Below the pieces are notes generated by a model. That model saw nothing but the letters and a program-made list of their open reading frames with translations. It was not told where the DNA came from and made no database searches. The position numbers and the translations under genes are program-made. Shown here piece after piece: positions 5,100 through 5,144 of a stretch of DNA of 5,144 nt (position 1 is its first letter; every line of letters begins with the position of its first letter). The DNA is from an uncultured Porphyromonas sp. (GTDB taxonomy: Bacteria; Bacteroidota; Bacteroidia; Bacteroidales; Porphyromonadaceae), in contig CAKMOP010000186.1 of NCBI GenBank assembly GCA_927910985.1, forward strand, positions 1-5,144. Reading direction: 5' to 3'.

Positions 5100-5144
5100 T
5101 TAGCGGATGGAGGTGGGGGCGTCCTCTTCTTTGGTCGTGGCGGC
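5100..5144 (-). CDS. 3' end of an upstream gene, cut by the right edge
   Basis: A frame enters from the right edge and ends at TAA (5100-5102), 3 bp before the metallophosphoesterase ATG. The visible tail is AATTKEEDAPTSIR, hydrophilic and unidentified. A second frame is also open (ending PPPPSAKR) and stops in a TGA overlapping the ATG. Either would imply tight operon coupling, and I cannot decide from 45 bases. The TAA frame has the more protein-like composition. Confidence 0.4.
   Translation of the reverse strand, partial: AATTKEEDAPTSIR

Overview
The window looks like a Bacteroidales chromosome, most likely Porphyromonas or a close relative. No gene has a convincing Shine-Dalgarno. The tRNA gene is preceded by an exact Bacteroidetes-type promoter (TTTG, 20 bp, TAnnTTTG). 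The protein families (DUF1896, IntDOT-like integrase, the TM2/DUF2752 pair) are typical of this phylum. Genus is an inference from family content and the style of the intergenic repeats. Every gene recognised is on the minus strand.

Left part (1 to about 2237): the end of an integrative (conjugative-transposon-like) element. In transcription order, right to left, it has an attachment/regulatory region with seven GTAGCA/TGCTAC copies and a 16-bp perfect palindrome (1944-2076), a tyrosine recombinase (700-1926), a DUF1896 protein (190-666), a long imperfect hairpin (62-180), and the possible start of another gene running off the left edge. Integrase and DUF1896 are 33 bp apart and probably cotranscribed. 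Beyond the array lie a strong intrinsic terminator (2147-2179) and a tRNA-Ser(GGA) gene whose 3' end faces the element. The exact element/chromosome junction cannot be fixed from this window.

Middle (2326-2776): no gene. It holds the tRNA promoter, a GC-rich inverted repeat (2413-2477), five tandem copies of a 22-bp unit (2506-2615) and another imperfect inverted repeat (2613-2687). Together these resemble a minisatellite-bearing MITE-like element.

Right part (2777-5144): a chromosomal operon reading leftward. It consists of the tail of an unidentified gene (right edge), a membrane-anchored metallophosphoesterase (3600-5096), a TM2-domain membrane protein (3225-3563) and a DUF2752 membrane protein (2777-3192). 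The DUF2752 gene is broken by an apparent one-base deletion in a T run. TM2 and DUF2752 genes commonly travel together in Bacteroidetes; their joint function is unknown.

Most worth a second look: the symmetric repeat array and palindrome at the integrase promoter, the long hairpin downstream of DUF1896, the DUF2752 frameshift, and the 22-bp tandem repeat block.
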